NCBI RefSeq assembly: GCF_045762675.1
Contig: NZ_JBJDLK010000001.1
Span: forward strand, 372,001-436,000
DNA: 64,000 nucleotides
Origin: Elizabethkingia meningoseptica_A
GTDB lineage: Bacteria; Bacteroidota; Bacteroidia; Flavobacteriales; Weeksellaceae
Reading direction: 5' to 3'
The translations under genes and the position numbers were made by a program. Numbering within the stretch: the first letter of the stretch is position 1; each line of letters starts with the position of its first letter. The notes beneath the pieces were generated by a model. It saw nothing but the letters and a program-made list of their open reading frames with translations, was not told the DNA's origin and searched no databases. Of this stretch, positions 44,166 to 53,582 are shown piece after piece.

Positions 44166-44960
44166 ATGGGTAAAATAATAGGAGTGGCAAACCAAAAAGG
44201 AGGCGTAGGAAAAACTACTACATCTGTAAATTTAGCTTCCGCATTGGGTGTATTAGAAAAAAAAGTTTTACTGATAGATGCTGATCCGCAGGCTAATGCA
44301 ACCTCTGGATTAGGAATTGAAGAAGTATACAGCTCCACATACGATGTTTTGGAAAACAGCAAAAATATTCGTGAGTGTATACAAAGAACCACTTCTCCTA
44401 ATCTTGATATTATTCCGTCGCACATTGATTTAGTTGCAGCTGAAATTGAGCTTGTAGACAAAGAGAGACGTGAATATATGCTGAAAGAAGCATTAAAAGA
44501 AATTAAAGGTGAATATGATTACATCATCATTGACTGTGCACCGAGTTTAGGACTTATTACTATTAATGCCCTTACAGCAGCTGATTCCGTGATTATCCCT
44601 ATTCAGTGTGAATATTTTGCATTGGAGGGATTAGGGAAACTGTTGAATACTATTAAAAATGTTCAGAGAATCCATAATCCGGATCTTGGCATTGAAGGCC
44701 TGCTGCTTACGATGTATGACAGCCGTCTTCGTTTGTCAAATCAGGTTGTTGAGGAGGTTAATTCTCACTTCCCGGATATGGTATTCGGAAGTATTATCAA
44801 CCGAAATGTAAGATTAAGTGAAGCGCCTAGTTTTGGTGAATCTATCATTATGTATGATGCCGAAAGTAAAGGAGCTATCCAATATATTCAGTTGGCAGAA
44901 GAAGTTCTGCTGAAAAACGAATCACAAACCAAAAAGAAGAAAGAGACCATTGAAAGATAA
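44166..44960 (+). CDS. parA: Chromosome partitioning ATPase ParA
   Basis: 264 residues from ATG 44166. Deviant Walker A KGGVGKTTTSVN, Walker A' LLIDADPQANATSG, and YIIIDCAPSLG identify a ParA/Soj protein. It drives origin segregation with ParB. Its stop overlaps the parB start region. The chromosomal context (purA, dapB, lepB) rules out a plasmid copy. Confidence 0.94.
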   Translation: MGKIIGVANQKGGVGKTTTSVNLASALGVLEKKVLLIDADPQANATSGLGIEEVYSSTYDVLENSKNIRECIQRTTSPNLDIIPSHIDLVAAEIELVDKERREYMLKEALKEIKGEYDYIIIDCAPSLGLITINALTAADSVIIPIQCEYFALEGLGKLLNTIKNVQRIHNPDLGIEGLLLTMYDSRLRLSNQVVEEVNSHFPDMVFGSIINRNVRLSEAPSFGESIIMYDAESKGAIQYIQLAEEVLLKNESQTKKKKETIER

Positions 44961-45840
44961 AAAAAGAGCTATGGGGCGCGGGCTTGGCGCTATTCTGAGT
45001 GCTGAGACAAAAGGTAATGTTAATTCTGCAACGGATGCCGGTGCAGAGCAATTGCTGGGGAATATCGTAGAGGTATCTGTTGATGACATTTATCCTAATG
45101 CGAATCAGCCGCGTACTTATTTTGACGAAAAAGCACTTAATGATCTTGCACAGTCTATTCAGGCTTTGGGGATTATTCAGCCTATTACATTGCGTAAGGA
45201 CGGTGATCAGTTCGAGATTATTTCCGGTGAACGTCGTTACCGTGCCAGTAAAATTGCAGGTTTAAAAACGATACCGGCTTATGTTCGTTTGGTAAACGAT
45301 CAGGAGTTGTTGGAAATGGCTCTTGTAGAAAATATCCAGCGTGAAGATTTAGATGCTATTGAAATTGCACTGACTTACCAGAGACTTATCGATGAAATCG
45401 GGCTTACTCAGGAAAATCTTAGTTCCCGTGTAGGTAAAGAAAGAAGTACCATTACAAATTCATTACGTTTACTAAAATTAAGTCCTGAAATTCAGGGGGC
45501 GATAAGAAGTAATGAAATCTCTGCAGGCCATGGTCGTGCATTGTTGAGTCTTCAGGATGAAGCCCAGCAGGAGTTGCTTTACCAGAAAATTGTAAAAGAA
45601 AATCTGAACGTACGTCAGGCTGAAGAGTTTGTTAATAAACTAAAAAACAACAAACAGAAAACAGCTAAAACTATAAAAGAATTGCCAAACCATTTGAAGA
45701 AGGCCCAGAAAAGTATTGCTGATGCTTTGGAATTAAATGTTGAGATAAAGTCAGTAGGGAAAGGAAAAAAAGGTAAAATTATTTTAGATTTTGCTTCAGA
45801 AGATGATCTGGAAAGAATTCTGAAACTTTTGGGAGAATGA
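44950..45840 (+). CDS. parB: Chromosome partitioning protein ParB
   Basis: 296 residues from TTG 44950 (MKDKKRAMGRGLGAIL), which overlaps parA; an ATG at 44971 is the alternative. NTPase box GERRYRASKIAGL, the HTH region QENLSSRVGKERSTITNSLRLLKLS and a C-terminal dimerisation tail fit. It is a CTP-dependent clamp that loads at parS. I saw no parS-like palindrome in the window. Confidence 0.93.
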   Translation: MKDKKRAMGRGLGAILSAETKGNVNSATDAGAEQLLGNIVEVSVDDIYPNANQPRTYFDEKALNDLAQSIQALGIIQPITLRKDGDQFEIISGERRYRASKIAGLKTIPAYVRLVNDQELLEMALVENIQREDLDAIEIALTYQRLIDEIGLTQENLSSRVGKERSTITNSLRLLKLSPEIQGAIRSNEISAGHGRALLSLQDEAQQELLYQKIVKENLNVRQAEEFVNKLKNNKQKTAKTIKELPNHLKKAQKSIADALELNVEIKSVGKGKKGKIILDFASEDDLERILKLLGE

Positions 45841-45900
45841 TAAAATTATTCTGCCCTGTAAAATGCCGGCCATTGAAAATGGCAAACTAAAAATAGACGA

Positions 45901-46524
45901 ATGAAAAAAATAATTGTTTTTTTTAGTACTCTTATCGCTGTATTCTGTTTTTCACAAACTAATACAAATGATACTATTAAAAAAGCTCCTGTTGCGGATA
46001 CACTGAGCGCTAAAAAAACACCTGAAGATATTATAAAGGATATTAATGCTGTAAATGCTGTTCCTAAAAAATCAATAGAAATTAGTCCTACCAAAGCCGG
46101 ATTATATTCTGCAGTGTTGCCGGGTCTGGGGCAGGTTTATAACAAAAAATACTGGAAAGTTCCCATTGTTTGGGGAGCTATTGGTACCGGAGTAGGAATT
46201 GCTTTATGGAATGATAAGCAATACAAACGCTACCGTACAGCATTTATTGCCGAACTGAATGGGCAGCAGCATGAATTCTCCGGAATTTCAGGAGTTACTA
46301 AAGAGGTTCTGGGGCGTACACAGGACAGGGCGAAACGTCAGCGTGATTACGCAATTGCCATTACAGCAGGTGTGTATTTACTGAGTATTATCGATGCGGT
46401 TGTAGATGCCCATTTATCTCCTATGAAAAATGATCCGGATCTTGCCTTTGCGCCTGTAGTTATTGCTGACCCAATGGGTTTTGAACCTGGAAAGCCGGGA
46501 TTAGGGCTGGTATATCGATTTTAA
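45901..46524 (+). CDS. DUF5683 protein
   Basis: 207 residues with a signal peptide (about 1-20). Conserved GLYSAVLPGLGQVYNKKYWKVPIVWGAI and IDAVVDAHL blocks with two or three hydrophobic spans define DUF5683, found after parB in Flavobacteriia. Function unknown; envelope location inferred. Confidence 0.85.
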   Translation: MKKIIVFFSTLIAVFCFSQTNTNDTIKKAPVADTLSAKKTPEDIIKDINAVNAVPKKSIEISPTKAGLYSAVLPGLGQVYNKKYWKVPIVWGAIGTGVGIALWNDKQYKRYRTAFIAELNGQQHEFSGISGVTKEVLGRTQDRAKRQRDYAIAITAGVYLLSIIDAVVDAHLSPMKNDPDLAFAPVVIADPMGFEPGKPGLGLVYRF

Positions 46525-46621
46525 AATAAAATTTGAATAAAAACGATCTGGCTGTTGAAAGTGATGTTATATAATCATGTGTAAAAAAGCCCTAAGATCA
46601 ATAAATAATAAAAGTTAACTG

Positions 46622-47320
46622 ATGAGAATAGCATTAGTAGGTTACGGCAAAATGGGGAAGATTATCGATGAAATTGCCCAGAAAAGAGGACATGAAGTCG
46701 TAGCAAGATTAAAAGAAACTCCAACGGCTGATAACCTGAACAATCCGGATGTTGTGATTGAATTTTCAAACCCTGAAGCCGCTTATCAAAATATAAAAAA
46801 CTGCTTGGAGCTTGGAATTCCTGTTATCTGCGGAACCACAGGCTGGTTAGACAAAAAAGCCGAAATAGAGGCTTATGCAGTTGAAAAAAATACAGCTTTC
46901 CTGTATGGATCCAATTTTAGTTTGGGGGTTAATTTATTTTTTGCCCTGAATGAAAGACTGGCTAAAATGATGAGTCCGTTTCCTGAATATGATGTTCAGT
47001 TAGAGGAAATTCACCATATTCATAAATTAGATGCACCGAGTGGAACTGCTATTACTCTGGCAGAAGGTGTTATTGAAAATTCCGGTTTTGAAGCCTGGAA
47101 GCTTGAAGAAACAAAAGGCAAGGAGCTGGGGATTTTTGCAATTCGTGAAAATGAAGTTCCTGGAACTCATAGTGTATATTACCGTTCTGAAGTGGATGAA
47201 ATTGAAATCAAACACACCGCATTCAACAGAAACGGATTTGCTCTCGGAGCAGTTGTTGCATCAGAGTGGATCAACGGGAAAAAAGGCGTTTTCACAATGA
47301 ATGACGTGTTAGGACTGTAA
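46622..47320 (+). CDS. dapB: 4-Hydroxy-tetrahydrodipicolinate reductase
   Basis: 232 residues. NAD(P)-binding LVGYGKMGKII, CGTTGW, and the catalytic EIHHIHKLDAPSGTA are intact. It is an essential step in lysine and meso-diaminopimelate synthesis. Part of the conserved parA-parB-DUF5683-dapB-lepB order. Confidence 0.95.
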   Translation: MRIALVGYGKMGKIIDEIAQKRGHEVVARLKETPTADNLNNPDVVIEFSNPEAAYQNIKNCLELGIPVICGTTGWLDKKAEIEAYAVEKNTAFLYGSNFSLGVNLFFALNERLAKMMSPFPEYDVQLEEIHHIHKLDAPSGTAITLAEGVIENSGFEAWKLEETKGKELGIFAIRENEVPGTHSVYYRSEVDEIEIKHTAFNRNGFALGAVVASEWINGKKGVFTMNDVLGL

Positions 47321-47381
47321 CATTTCCTGTGTAATGCTAACTAATCATTTGAAAAATAAAGATTAATCAAATCATAAGCTG

Positions 47382-48989
47382 ATGAATTATTTTCTTACAT
47401 ATTGTTTTTATGTGGTAATCCTGAGTATATTAATGGGGATTTCTACATGGAAACTGTTTAAAAAAATGGGATATAATCCTGTTTTTGCATTTATACCTTT
47501 TTATAACTACATCATCGTACTAAAAGAAACAGAACATCCGAAATGGTGGGCTGCTTTGTCGTATCTGCCTATTGTAGGACCGATTATGATGTCTGTTTTT
47601 CATTTGTTTCTAATGAAGAAGTTTGGTAAGACTTCTTTTGTACAAAAAGTACTTACCGTAGCATTGCCATTCATTTACATGGCAGTGGTTAACTATTCTA
47701 AAGACACTGAAATCTATAAAGAGTTTTTACTGAATTCTGAGCTTGACGGGGAAGAAAAAAAGAAAGACGGTTTCTGGGGATCTGTTGTATATGCCGTAGT
47801 TTTTGCAACTGTAATCCATACATTCATTACACAGCCTTTTGGCGTACCAACCGGTTCAATGGAGAGAACTATTTTAGTGGGTGACTTCTTATTTGTAAAT
47901 AAACTGAATTATGGTTACCGTTTTCCAATGAGACCTGTTGCAATTCCATTCCTGCAGGGAACTATTGGGGGCAGTGCAAATCCTAAAAAGGCGACAAAAT
48001 CTTATGTTGATGGAGTGAAGCTACCTTACTTCAGATTACCGGGATGGGAAAAGATAGAAAGAAATGATATCGTGGTATTCAATTATCCTGGTGACTCTGC
48101 ACATGTGGCGATAGATCGTAAAGATCCTTATGTAAAAAGAGTTGTCGGAATTCCGGGAGATGTTATAGAAATGAGAGACGGAAGATTATTTGTGAATAAT
48201 CAGCCGGAAAAAAGAATGGGTGATGCGGAAGTTCAGCATTCTTACCTTGTATATACAACCACAGGACTGGATATAAACAGACTATGGAAAGTATATGGTT
48301 ATTTACCTCTACAGGAACAGGAAATGCCTACAGGCGGATATGTATACCAATTCCAGGGACTAACGGATAAAACGGCAGCTGAGATAAAGCAGCTTCCGGA
48401 AGTTACCAAAATGGAAGAAGTAATCAGTCCGAAAGGAGAAGCATCAATCAATTATTTTAATGAACAAAAAACCAAGATAGATACAGCGCAATCTATATTC
48501 CCGATTAATAAACCGTGGAATCCTGATCAGTACGGACCGCTTAAGATTCCGAGAAAAGGAGATATTGTGAGTATTAACAAAGATAATCTGCCGGAATATC
48601 AGTGGATTATTCATAAATATGAAGGACACAAACTGGAAAATAAAAACGGTAAAATCTTCATAGACGATAAAGAAACCAATCAGTATAAAATAGAGCAGGA
48701 TTACTTCTTTATGATGGGAGATAACAGAGATGCCTCTCTGGATGCCCGTTTCTTTGGATTTGTACCGGAACAATATATCGTTGGTAAGCCTATGTTTACA
48801 TGGTTGAGCGTACAGGGGGTATTTGATGAAGGACCTAAAAAGATTCGTTGGGATCGTATGTTCAAAGCTTCCAATACAGGGGATATGAACAAAACATCAT
48901 ATTGGTGGATTGCAGTTCTTATCCTGGTATTATTCTTTGGATGGGATTATTTTGCGAAAATGTTAAAGAAAAAGAAAGAAGATGAATAA
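47382..48989 (+). CDS. lepB: Signal peptidase I, long housekeeping form
   Basis: 535 residues, much longer than the typical bacterial enzyme. An N-terminal membrane region with three or four helices (about 1-105) precedes the anchor (FWGSVVYAVVFATVIHTFI). Catalytic Ser159 lies in VPTGSMERT and Lys252 in YVKRVVGIPGD. FFMMGDNRDASLDARFFG is box E. A large insertion lies between the two halves of the catalytic domain, and a further membrane helix lies near the C-terminus. It removes signal peptides from exported proteins. Overlaps the WbqC gene by 8 bases. Confidence 0.93.
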   Translation: MNYFLTYCFYVVILSILMGISTWKLFKKMGYNPVFAFIPFYNYIIVLKETEHPKWWAALSYLPIVGPIMMSVFHLFLMKKFGKTSFVQKVLTVALPFIYMAVVNYSKDTEIYKEFLLNSELDGEEKKKDGFWGSVVYAVVFATVIHTFITQPFGVPTGSMERTILVGDFLFVNKLNYGYRFPMRPVAIPFLQGTIGGSANPKKATKSYVDGVKLPYFRLPGWEKIERNDIVVFNYPGDSAHVAIDRKDPYVKRVVGIPGDVIEMRDGRLFVNNQPEKRMGDAEVQHSYLVYTTTGLDINRLWKVYGYLPLQEQEMPTGGYVYQFQGLTDKTAAEIKQLPEVTKMEEVISPKGEASINYFNEQKTKIDTAQSIFPINKPWNPDQYGPLKIPRKGDIVSINKDNLPEYQWIIHKYEGHKLENKNGKIFIDDKETNQYKIEQDYFFMMGDNRDASLDARFFGFVPEQYIVGKPMFTWLSVQGVFDEGPKKIRWDRMFKASNTGDMNKTSYWWIAVLILVLFFGWDYFAKMLKKKKEDE

Positions 48990-49590
48990 TGTACTTCTTC
49001 CGGTGTTCTACCTGCCGCCTGTACAGTGGTTTGCAGAATTCCTGAATGAAAATAATGAAATTGTACTGGAGGAATGGGAAAATTTCCCAAAACAAACCTA
49101 CAGAAACCGTACGGAAATTTATGGTGCTAATGGTAAACTGGCTTTAATTATTCCGACAAAACATACGGGTAACAGACTGTATAAAGAAACTGAAGTTTCA
49201 TATGCAGAAAACTGGCAGAAATTACACTGGAAATCTATAAAAACAGCATATCAAAGCTCTCCTTATTTTGAATTTTACGAGAGTCAGCTGGAAGATGTTT
49301 ATTCAGTTCAGCCTGAGAAACTTATGGAATTTAATCTCAGAGCGCTGAATATTATTTTAAAATTGATAAAAGCAGAGAAAAGCTTTACATTTACTTCAGG
49401 ATATGAAGCAAAACCGGAGTGTAATGATCTAAGAGATTCATTTTCAGCGAAGAAAACGGTTGGAATAGATTCTAAAGAATATTATCAGGTGTTTTCAGAT
49501 AAGCTGGGATACATCCCAAATTTGTCTGTTTTAGACCTTTTATGTAATCTTGGCCCGGAATCTGCTGCATACCTTAGAAATTTTAAATAA
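48982..49590 (+). CDS. WbqC-like protein
   Basis: 202 residues. LPVFYLPPVQWFAEFL, NFPKQTYRNRTEIYGANG and LIIPTKHTGNR fit the WbqC family, found in O-antigen loci and, in Bacteroidota, beside lepB. Enzymatic role not established. Coupled to lepB by overlap. Confidence 0.87.
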   Translation: MNNVLLPVFYLPPVQWFAEFLNENNEIVLEEWENFPKQTYRNRTEIYGANGKLALIIPTKHTGNRLYKETEVSYAENWQKLHWKSIKTAYQSSPYFEFYESQLEDVYSVQPEKLMEFNLRALNIILKLIKAEKSFTFTSGYEAKPECNDLRDSFSAKKTVGIDSKEYYQVFSDKLGYIPNLSVLDLLCNLGPESAAYLRNFK

Positions 49591-49596
49591 AAAGTC

Positions 49597-51279
49597 ATGA
49601 GAAAATTCTTTATAAGCGCTGCTTTTCTGACAGCATTTACCTTTGGTTTTTCACAACAAACTGCTGAAAAGCATGATAAAGATTCTGAAACCTGGTATCA
49701 TAAAGATTTTGCTACAACTAAGGTTTATGGTATTAATACCGAAAAAGCCTATAAATTTTTAGAGTCTAAAGGTCTGAGACCTCAGACAATTATTGTAGGA
49801 GTATTGGACAGTGGAGTGGAAGTAGACCACCCGGGACTGGTAAAAAATATGTGGGTAAACACAAAAGAAATTCCGGGTAATGGTATCGATGATGACGGAA
49901 ACGGATATATAGACGATATACACGGCTGGAATTTTCAGGGAGGTAAGAATGGCGATGTTGATGTAGATACTCAGGAAGTCACCCGCGTTGTTAAAAAATA
50001 CAAACCTCTGTTTGAAGGAGCAGACTCAGCAGCAAATAAAGCAAATCAGGCTAAAATGCCTGCTGAATTTGATTTGTACATGAAATCAAAGGATCTATAC
50101 ACTTCCAAAAGTATAGAAGCACAGCAAAATTTTATCGGTTATTCCGAACTTAAAAAAAGGATTCCGGCAATAGTTGGTATACTGGGCGGAAAAGCATTAA
50201 CTGCTGAAAACGTAAAAAGCATTGTACCTAAAACAAATTATGAAGGCTACTTTGTTGAAATTTTAACCAGTATGGTTAAAGATGATGAGCTGGCAGGTAA
50301 AAGTGGAAAAGATTTAGAAAAAGCTTTTACAGACCAGGTTGATGAAGGTATTAAGCATTATCAGACCCAGGCTACAAAACAATTTAATTTCGATTATGAT
50401 CCGCGTTCTATCGTGGGGGATAATTATGATGATGTTAACGAGCGTAATTATGGTAATAACCACTATGAAGGACCAGATGCTGAGCATGGTACACACGTAT
50501 CCGGAATTATAGCCGGTTTGCCGAATGGTAATGAAGTACAGTACGGCGTTGCTTCCAGAGTAGCTAAGATTATGACGGTAAGAGCTGTGCCGGATGGTGA
50601 TGAACGTGATAAAGATGTAGCCAATGCTATCCGCTATGCTGTAGACAACGGAGCAAAGGTATTGAATATGAGTTTTGGAAAACCTGTATCGCCCAACAAG
50701 GAAAAAGTGTGGGAAGCATTTAAATATGCACAGGATAAAGGTGTACTTTTAGTAAAAGCTGCAGGTAATGAGGAGGAAGATATCAGTGAACATGTTGCCT
50801 ATCCTACTAACTTTAAAACCCCTGCCGACGAGAAGCCTTTTATTAATAATATGATTGTAGTAGGTGCCAGTACCAATAACAGTGCAAAGCTGCGCGCATC
50901 TTTCTCTAACTATAACCAGAAAATGGTAGACATTTTCGCACCGGGAGAAAAAATCTATTCTACTGTGCCGGACGGAAAATATAAATACCTGCAGGGTACT
51001 TCTATGGCTTCACCTGTAGTTGCCGGAGCTGCAGCGGTATTATTAGCTTATATGCCGACGCTTACACCTGCGCAGATTATAGAAGCGATTGTAAAGACAG
51101 CTAATAAATCTACTGTAGATGCTGATGTTAAAGGCCGTAGTGTGAATAACACATTCAATTACATGTCCAGATCGGGTGGTGTAATGGATTTGTACAAAGC
51201 AGCAGAATATGCTTATAATAATTTTTACAGTTCAGGCAAAAAGCTTCCTGTAAAATCTAAAACGAAAGTTAAAAAGTAA
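49597..51279 (+). CDS. S8 family (subtilisin-like) serine protease
   Basis: 560 residues with a signal peptide (about 1-19, FGFSQQ). The catalytic triad is Asp71 (VGVLDSGVEVDHPG), His297 (EHGTHVSGI) and Ser469 (GTSMASPVVAG). The gap of over 220 residues between Asp and His holds a helical insertion (about 140-265), much longer than in subtilisin, with no separate propeptide visible. It degrades proteins in the envelope or outside. Terminator follows. Confidence 0.92.
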   Translation: MRKFFISAAFLTAFTFGFSQQTAEKHDKDSETWYHKDFATTKVYGINTEKAYKFLESKGLRPQTIIVGVLDSGVEVDHPGLVKNMWVNTKEIPGNGIDDDGNGYIDDIHGWNFQGGKNGDVDVDTQEVTRVVKKYKPLFEGADSAANKANQAKMPAEFDLYMKSKDLYTSKSIEAQQNFIGYSELKKRIPAIVGILGGKALTAENVKSIVPKTNYEGYFVEILTSMVKDDELAGKSGKDLEKAFTDQVDEGIKHYQTQATKQFNFDYDPRSIVGDNYDDVNERNYGNNHYEGPDAEHGTHVSGIIAGLPNGNEVQYGVASRVAKIMTVRAVPDGDERDKDVANAIRYAVDNGAKVLNMSFGKPVSPNKEKVWEAFKYAQDKGVLLVKAAGNEEEDISEHVAYPTNFKTPADEKPFINNMIVVGASTNNSAKLRASFSNYNQKMVDIFAPGEKIYSTVPDGKYKYLQGTSMASPVVAGAAAVLLAYMPTLTPAQIIEAIVKTANKSTVDADVKGRSVNNTFNYMSRSGGVMDLYKAAEYAYNNFYSSGKKLPVKSKTKVKK

Positions 51280-51285
51280 TCACAT

Positions 51286-51317
51286 AAAAAAACATCCTCC
51301 GACGAGGATGTTTTTTT
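51286..51317 (+). terminator. Intrinsic terminator of the S8 protease gene
   Basis: ACATCCTC/GAGGATGT stem with a 4-base loop and seven T residues. Confidence 0.9.
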
Positions 51318-51373
51318 GTTTTTGAGAATTTTTGGCATAATTTTTTATTACCTTTATATAAATAAATAGTTTT

Positions 51374-51844
51374 ATGAAAAATTTATTATTAGCAGGATTA
51401 TTTGGCTCTATGGTAGCCGTTTCCTGTTCAACAGCAAATCAGGCTCAGACTGCACGTAATGAAAATTACAAACTAAAAGGAACGTGGCAGATTACAAATG
51501 TAGATTATGATAAAAACTATAAGATTAAGCCTTTCGATGAAGGTGCTGACATTAACTGTTTTGTAGGAAGTCAGTGGAAACTGGTAACCAACAACAACAG
51601 CGGATCTTATACGATTACAGGTGCTGATTGTCCGTCGGTAACAACTCAGTTTAAATTCAATGTAACAGGAGATAAGCAGTTCTCTTTCAAGAAAATTCCA
51701 AACGGAACGAAAGCGAAAACAGTTACTGCAGGATACTTCTTACAATTACAAAATCAAACATCAGATTCATTTGATTTAGTACAGACTGTAGGTGATAACT
51801 CTGCACCAGTGAATGTAGTGTATCATTTTCAAAGAATTAACTAA
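51374..51844 (+). CDS. Lipocalin-like lipoprotein
   Basis: 156 residues with a lipoprotein signal (AGLFGSMVAVSC, Cys18). LKGTWQITNVDYD and the repeated beta-strand pattern to the end fit small lipocalin-like domains of Bacteroidota. Two later Cys (INCFVG, GADCPSV) could pair. Followed after 20 bases by the OmpA lipoprotein gene, so cotranscribed. Confidence 0.75.
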   Translation: MKNLLLAGLFGSMVAVSCSTANQAQTARNENYKLKGTWQITNVDYDKNYKIKPFDEGADINCFVGSQWKLVTNNNSGSYTITGADCPSVTTQFKFNVTGDKQFSFKKIPNGTKAKTVTAGYFLQLQNQTSDSFDLVQTVGDNSAPVNVVYHFQRIN

Positions 51845-51864
51845 TCTACTATAAAATTATCAAA

Positions 51865-52557
51865 ATGAAATATTTAAATAAGACAAGTGTAGCCGCTTTA
51901 TTTTTATCCGGAAGCTTATTGCTAACGAGTTGTGAAGCTATACAAAACGCTAATGATACTCAGAAAGGTGCAGCGATAGGAACTGCCGGTGGAGCTGTTC
52001 TTGGTGGTATCCTTGGAAATAACATCGGCCGTGGGGGCAATGGTGCTATCGGTGCTGTATTAGGTGGTATCGTAGGTGGTGTTGCCGGTGGACTTATCGG
52101 TAATAAAATGGATAAGCAGGCAAGAGAAATTAATCAGGCATTACCAGGTGCTGAAGTAGAAAGAGTAGGGGAAGGAATTAAAGTGATTTTAAATGAAAAT
52201 ACAATTAATTTCGACTTTAACTCTGCAACACTTACACCTACGGCTAAAGCTAACCTTGATAAATTAATCCCGGTTTTCAAAAATAACCCGGATACTAATA
52301 TCAATGTTTATGGCCACACAGATGCAAAAGGTACAGATTCTTACAACCTGGGTTTATCTGAAAGAAGAGCAAACTCGGTTATCAGTTATTTTGTAGCAAA
52401 CGGATTGAACAGAAGCCGTTTTATTGCTAAAGGTATGGGTAAAGCAGAACCTATTGCAACTAACGATACTGATGCGGGAAGAGCTCAGAACAGAAGAGTA
52501 GAGTTCGCTATTACTGCAAATCAGAAAATGATTCAGGACGCTCAGCAAGGAAGATAA
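51865..52557 (+). CDS. OmpA-family lipoprotein with glycine zipper
   Basis: 230 residues. Lipobox LLLTSC (Cys23), a glycine-zipper membrane hairpin (about 36-80, GGAVLGGILGNNIGRG and GGIVGGVAGGLIGN), and a C-terminal OmpA domain with INFDFNSATLTP and NINVYGHTDAKGTDSYNLGLSERRA. It links the outer membrane to peptidoglycan. Same layout as YiaD-type proteins. Confidence 0.9.
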   Translation: MKYLNKTSVAALFLSGSLLLTSCEAIQNANDTQKGAAIGTAGGAVLGGILGNNIGRGGNGAIGAVLGGIVGGVAGGLIGNKMDKQAREINQALPGAEVERVGEGIKVILNENTINFDFNSATLTPTAKANLDKLIPVFKNNPDTNINVYGHTDAKGTDSYNLGLSERRANSVISYFVANGLNRSRFIAKGMGKAEPIATNDTDAGRAQNRRVEFAITANQKMIQDAQQGR

Positions 52558-52580
52558 TATCCCTTTTGAGTTTTCGATAT

Positions 52581-52611
52581 AAAAAACCACTGCCAGTTGC
52601 AGTGGTTTTTT
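52581..52611 (+). terminator. Intrinsic terminator of the OmpA lipoprotein unit
   Basis: AAAAACCACTGC pairs with GCAGTGGTTTTT. Confidence 0.88.
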
Positions 52612-52655
52612 ATTTATCATTGAATAATCATTACTTTTGCATCAGTATATAACGA

Positions 52656-53543
52656 ATGAAAAAGTATTTAAAACTTTTGCGGGTTGAGCAGTGGGTGAAG
52701 AATTTGTTTGTGTTTTTACCTGTATTTTTTTCAGGAAAAATAGTAGATGCAGACCTGTTCAGTAAAAGCTGTCTGGCTTTTATTATATTTTCCTTTACCG
52801 CCAGCACCATTTATATTCTGAATGATTATATGGATATAGAGCTGGACAGAAAACATCCGGAAAAGTGTAAAAGGCCTTTGGCCAGCGGAGCAATAGCGAA
52901 AGGAAAGGCAATAGGAATATTTGTTTTTTTATTACTTCTGGTATCGGCTATAACCGGTTATCTTGGAATTGTAAAAGGAATGGATCTGCAGGATTTTAGT
53001 GTAGTAATTATCACTTATTTTATCATTAATATCCTGTATACATTCAAATTAAAACATATTGCAATAGTAGATATTTGTATTATCGCAACAGGTTTTGTTC
53101 TGCGTGTGCTTGCCGGAGGTTTTATTACCGGAATTATGGTATCGCAGTGGGCTATATTGCTAACTTTTGTACTGGCACTCGTACTGGCAATAGGAAAAAG
53201 AAGAGGTGAACTGATTAATGCCCAGATAAACGGTAAAACAAGAAAGGCTCTGGACGGGTATAATGTTCAGTTTGCAGATATTGCTTTATCAATAAGCTGT
53301 ACACTCGCCATTATATGTTATCTTATGTTTACGCTTTCTCCGGAGGTTCAGCAGAAGTTTCATCCGAGGATTTTTTATACCGTAATTTTTGTTGTTTTTG
53401 CATTCTTACGTTATCTGCAGCAAACGCTTGTGTATAACAGGACAGAATCTCCGACAAAAATTATTTATAAAGATCATTATATACAGGTTACGATGATGCT
53501 TTGGCTGTTTGCATTTTTATTAACTATTTATTTAAAAAAATAA
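52656..53543 (+). CDS. UbiA-type polyprenyl-phosphate phosphoribosyltransferase
   Basis: 295 residues with eight or nine membrane helices. YILNDYMDIELDRKHPEKCKRPLASG is the pattern of decaprenyl-phosphate phosphoribosyltransferase (Rv3806c-like), with the His-Pro pair absent from quinone UbiA enzymes. It should put 5-phosphoribose from PRPP on an undecaprenyl-type carrier. A HAD phosphatase gene follows after 39 bases and may remove the 5-phosphate. Confidence 0.8.
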   Translation: MKKYLKLLRVEQWVKNLFVFLPVFFSGKIVDADLFSKSCLAFIIFSFTASTIYILNDYMDIELDRKHPEKCKRPLASGAIAKGKAIGIFVFLLLLVSAITGYLGIVKGMDLQDFSVVIITYFIINILYTFKLKHIAIVDICIIATGFVLRVLAGGFITGIMVSQWAILLTFVLALVLAIGKRRGELINAQINGKTRKALDGYNVQFADIALSISCTLAIICYLMFTLSPEVQQKFHPRIFYTVIFVVFAFLRYLQQTLVYNRTESPTKIIYKDHYIQVTMMLWLFAFLLTIYLKK

Positions 53544-53582
53544 AACATATATCTTTATAAATATAAATAAAACCAATCACAA

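Noticed and set aside
44160..45840. Plasmid partition locus
   Set aside because: It sits in the core order with purA, dapB and lepB, with no replication gene nearby, so it is the chromosomal parAB.
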